Assembly: GCF_000018545.1 (NCBI RefSeq)
Contig: NC_012587.1
Span: forward strand, 186,001 to 250,000
Direction of reading: 5' to 3'
From: Sinorhizobium fredii NGR234
GTDB taxonomy: Bacteria; Pseudomonadota; Alphaproteobacteria; Rhizobiales; Rhizobiaceae
Length of the DNA: 64,000 nucleotides
The notes under the pieces were generated by a model. The model did no database searches. It saw only the letters and a list, made by a program, of their open reading frames with translations, and was not told where the DNA came from. Positions 62,010-64,000 of the stretch are shown in pieces. Within the stretch, counting starts at the first letter, position 1. The number at the start of each line of letters is the position of its first letter. A program made the translations under genes and the position numbers.

Positions 62010-62036
62010 CCCATGCGTTCTCAGCGAACGCATGGG
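62010..62036. repeat. 11-bp perfect hairpin upstream of the penicillin-binding protein gene
   Basis: CCCATGCGTTC (62010-62020) pairs with GAACGCATGGG (62026-62036) around a 5-nt loop, 24 bp before the ATG at 62061. It could occlude translation initiation of the downstream gene or be a protein-binding site. There is no U-tract. Confidence 0.5.
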
Positions 62037-62060
62037 TGATAGTCTGATCGAGAGCACGGA

Positions 62061-64000
62061 TGGCGCAAAGCGATGCCGCGTCGAAGATTGGCCCGGAGAA
62101 CCAGGGGCCAGAAGAAGCCGAGCCGAGCCGCGATCACCCGGGCCGTTCGGACGGCGCCGCATTTCCAAAAACCCGAAAGGCACTTGCCGGACTGGGCCGT
62201 GCGCTGACGAGACTTGGCCGGGCGCTGCGCGCGGAAGTGCCCGTTGCTGCCCATCGGGCCGGTGAAAAATCGAAAGCAGCGGCGCTTGGCGCCTTCGAAC
62301 GCCTGCGGCGGACCTCGAGCGGCAAGGCCGGATCCTCCGCTTCGGCGGGGCGCTCGGCAAGCCGGTGGTTGAAGGCGCGGCGAGGCGCGGCAAGCGAAGA
62401 TCGGCAAGTCATGCCGAAGCGCCCCATCGGCAGACGCGCAATCCTGCTGCGCAGCGCCGCGGCGGCGACCCTGGCGTCGTTCGTCCTGCTCGCCGTCGTC
62501 TTCGCCTGGGCGCTGCGCGATGTTCCCTGGAACGAGATCGCCAAAGGGTCGCTGAAGCCGGTCGTGGTGCTGGAAGCCGCCGACGGCAAGCCTCTGGTGA
62601 GCCAGGGGCCGTTTCAGGGCTCCTACGCGGCACGCAAGGATTTTCCGCCGCATCTCGTCGAGGCGGTGCTCGCCAGGGAGGACCGCCGTTTCTACGAGCA
62701 TTCCGGCATTGATTTGAGGGGCATCGCCCGGGCGATCTACACCAATCTCGGGGCGGGCGAGGTGGTGCAGGGCGGCAGCACCATCACCCAGCAGCTCATC
62801 AAGATCCTCTATCTCGAGCGCGACCGCACCTGGAAGCGGAAGATCCAGGAGGCGGTGATCGCCTTCTGGCTGGAGCGCAAGCTCGGCAAGGACGAGATCC
62901 TCACCCGCTATCTGAACAACATCTATCTCGGCGCCGGCGCGACCGGTGTGCCGGCGGCGGCGCGCATCTATTTCGACAAGGAGGTGCAGGACCTCAATAT
63001 CGGCGAGTCGGCGATGCTCGCGGCGATCATCCGCGCTCCCTCGCAGCTCAATCCGCTGACCAATCCGGAGGGCGCCCGCCAGCAGGCGGAGCTGGTTCTC
63101 GATGCCATGGTGAAGGGCGACAGGATCACCCCGGAAGAGGCCAAGGTCGCCCGCGCCGACGTCGGCAAGCTCCAGCCGACCAGTCCGGCGATTCGCTCGG
63201 GAAGCTGGTTCGCCGACTGGATCATGCAGGATGCCCGCGAGCTCGCCGGCCCCTATCGCGGCACGATCAAGGTCCGGACCACCATGGCGCCGCGGCTGCA
63301 GGCGATCGCCGAAAAGGTCGTCGCCGACGCGCTGAAACGGGAAGGCCCCAAGGCGGGCGCCTCGCAGGCCGCACTGGTGGCGATGACCCCGGAGGGCGCC
63401 GTCGTCGCCATGGTCGGCGGCCGCGACTATACGAAGAGCACCTTCAACCGCGCCGTCCAGGCGATGCGCCAGCCCGGCTCGGCCTTCAAGCTGTTCGTCT
63501 ATTATGCAGCCCTGAAGCGGGGCCTGACGCCTTTCGACCCGGTCGAGGATGCGCCGATCGAGATCAACGGCTGGTCGCCCGAAAATTTCGGCGGCGGCTA
63601 TCGCGGCGTGGTCAGCATCGCCGAAGCCTTCGCACGGTCGCTGAACGCCGCAACGGTGGCCCTGGCGATGGAGGTCGGGATCGATGAGGTCATCGCCGCG
63701 GCCCGGGAACTCGGCATCGACGCCAAACTTGCCGATACGCCGAGCCTCGCGCTCGGTTCCTCGGAGGTGAACCTGCTTGATCTGACCGGCGCCTATGCCT
63801 CGGTCCGGGCCGGCCGGGCGCCGATCGAGCCATGGGGCATCGAGGCGCTGCACGCCGAAGGGCAGCCGCAGGCCTTCCGCGTCGGCCCGTCCCGGGAGGC
63901 GGCGACCGATATCAGCCAGTACCGGCCGGATCTCGTTTCGCTGTTGCGGCTGGTCGTCCAGCGCGGCACCGGCCGCGAAGCCGATATCGGCACGTTCGCC
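62061..64000 (+). CDS. Class A penicillin-binding protein (PBP1A family), 3'-truncated by window end
   Basis: At least 646 codons from ATG 62061 (MAQSDAASKIGPENQGPEEA); the end is outside the window. A long basic cytoplasmic tail (about 1-125) precedes one transmembrane helix (near 128-152, AAAATLASFVLLAVVFAWAL). The glycosyltransferase domain follows (AREDRRFYEHSGIDLRG, QGGSTITQQLIKILY, RYLNNIYLGAG). The transpeptidase domain has the SxxK motif in RQPGSAFKLF (about 473) and SLN (about 526); the KTG box would lie beyond 64000. It polymerises and crosslinks peptidoglycan. Confidence 0.93.

Noticed and set aside
62021..63853. A 610-residue minus-strand open frame opposite the penicillin-binding protein gene
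   Set aside because: The plus strand carries clear glycosyltransferase and transpeptidase motifs; the minus translation is histidine/arginine-rich noise.

Overview
The window is a GC-rich, gene-dense chromosomal segment of an alphaproteobacterium. It is almost certainly a Sinorhizobium/Ensifer species. The evidence is an rkp-1 capsular (K-antigen) region in the known order rkpU, rkpA-G-H-I-J, kpsF3, a PodJ-type polarity protein, copies of the rhizobial intergenic repeat RIME1, and other rhizobial intergenic palindromes. I saw no tRNA or rRNA genes, insertion sequences, phage genes or CRISPR arrays. Most of the window looks like core chromosome.

Layout. 1-3.3 kb (minus): a fatty-acid beta-oxidation operon (acyl-CoA dehydrogenase, thiolase, start of a FadJ-like protein) behind a strong palindromic operator candidate. 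3.7-7.4 kb: podJ. 7.8-10 kb: a TauE-type exporter coupled to an Alph_Pro_TM protein, and a stand-alone Lrp/AsnC effector domain. 10-13.5 kb (minus): the ligase-associated repair pair pdeM and DEXH helicase. 13.6-19.6 kb: membrane proteins, a methyltransferase, a CAP-domain lipoprotein, a MATE exporter, pyrD, a DUF952 protein and a small periplasmic protein. 19.7-24 kb: a response regulator and a transporter-fused hybrid histidine kinase resembling the CrbR/CrbS (ErdR/MxtR) acetate-switch pair. 24.3-27.7 kb: mscL, an aminotransferase, a galE-like epimerase and chorismate mutase. 28.2-30.7 kb (minus): a cyanide-insensitive-type bd oxidase (cydA, cydB and a 37-aa DUF2474 subunit). 30.9-39.1 kb: a basic amino-acid ABC transporter and M20 hydrolase, divergent from a TetR regulator, an AruH-like transaminase and an AruI-like decarboxylase; together these look like an arginine transaminase pathway. 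39.8-42.3 kb: a fused secDF followed by a clear terminator. 43.3-58.8 kb: the rkp-1 region. 59-61 kb: pncA-pncB (NAD salvage). 62-64 kb: a class A penicillin-binding protein cut by the window end.

The most interesting system is rkpA-G-H-I. RkpA is a 2500-residue iterative PKS/FAS (KS-AT-DH-degenerate MT-ER-KR-ACP) with no thioesterase. It overlaps by 4 bp an alpha-oxoamine synthase (RkpG), followed by an SDR that resembles 3-ketosphinganine reductases (RkpH) and an LtaS-like headgroup transferase (RkpI). This is the same enzyme logic as fumonisin Fum1/Fum8/Fum13. It suggests that the long-sought lipid made by the rkp-1 region is a sphingoid-like amino-alcohol, possibly with a phospho-headgroup. 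Dispersed intergenic repeats are the other theme. One approximately 116-bp element occurs twice and contributes the stop codon of the adjoining gene both times (mscL and rkpG). RIME1 copies sit inside an ABC-transporter operon and directly against the ribosome-binding site of an aminotransferase gene.
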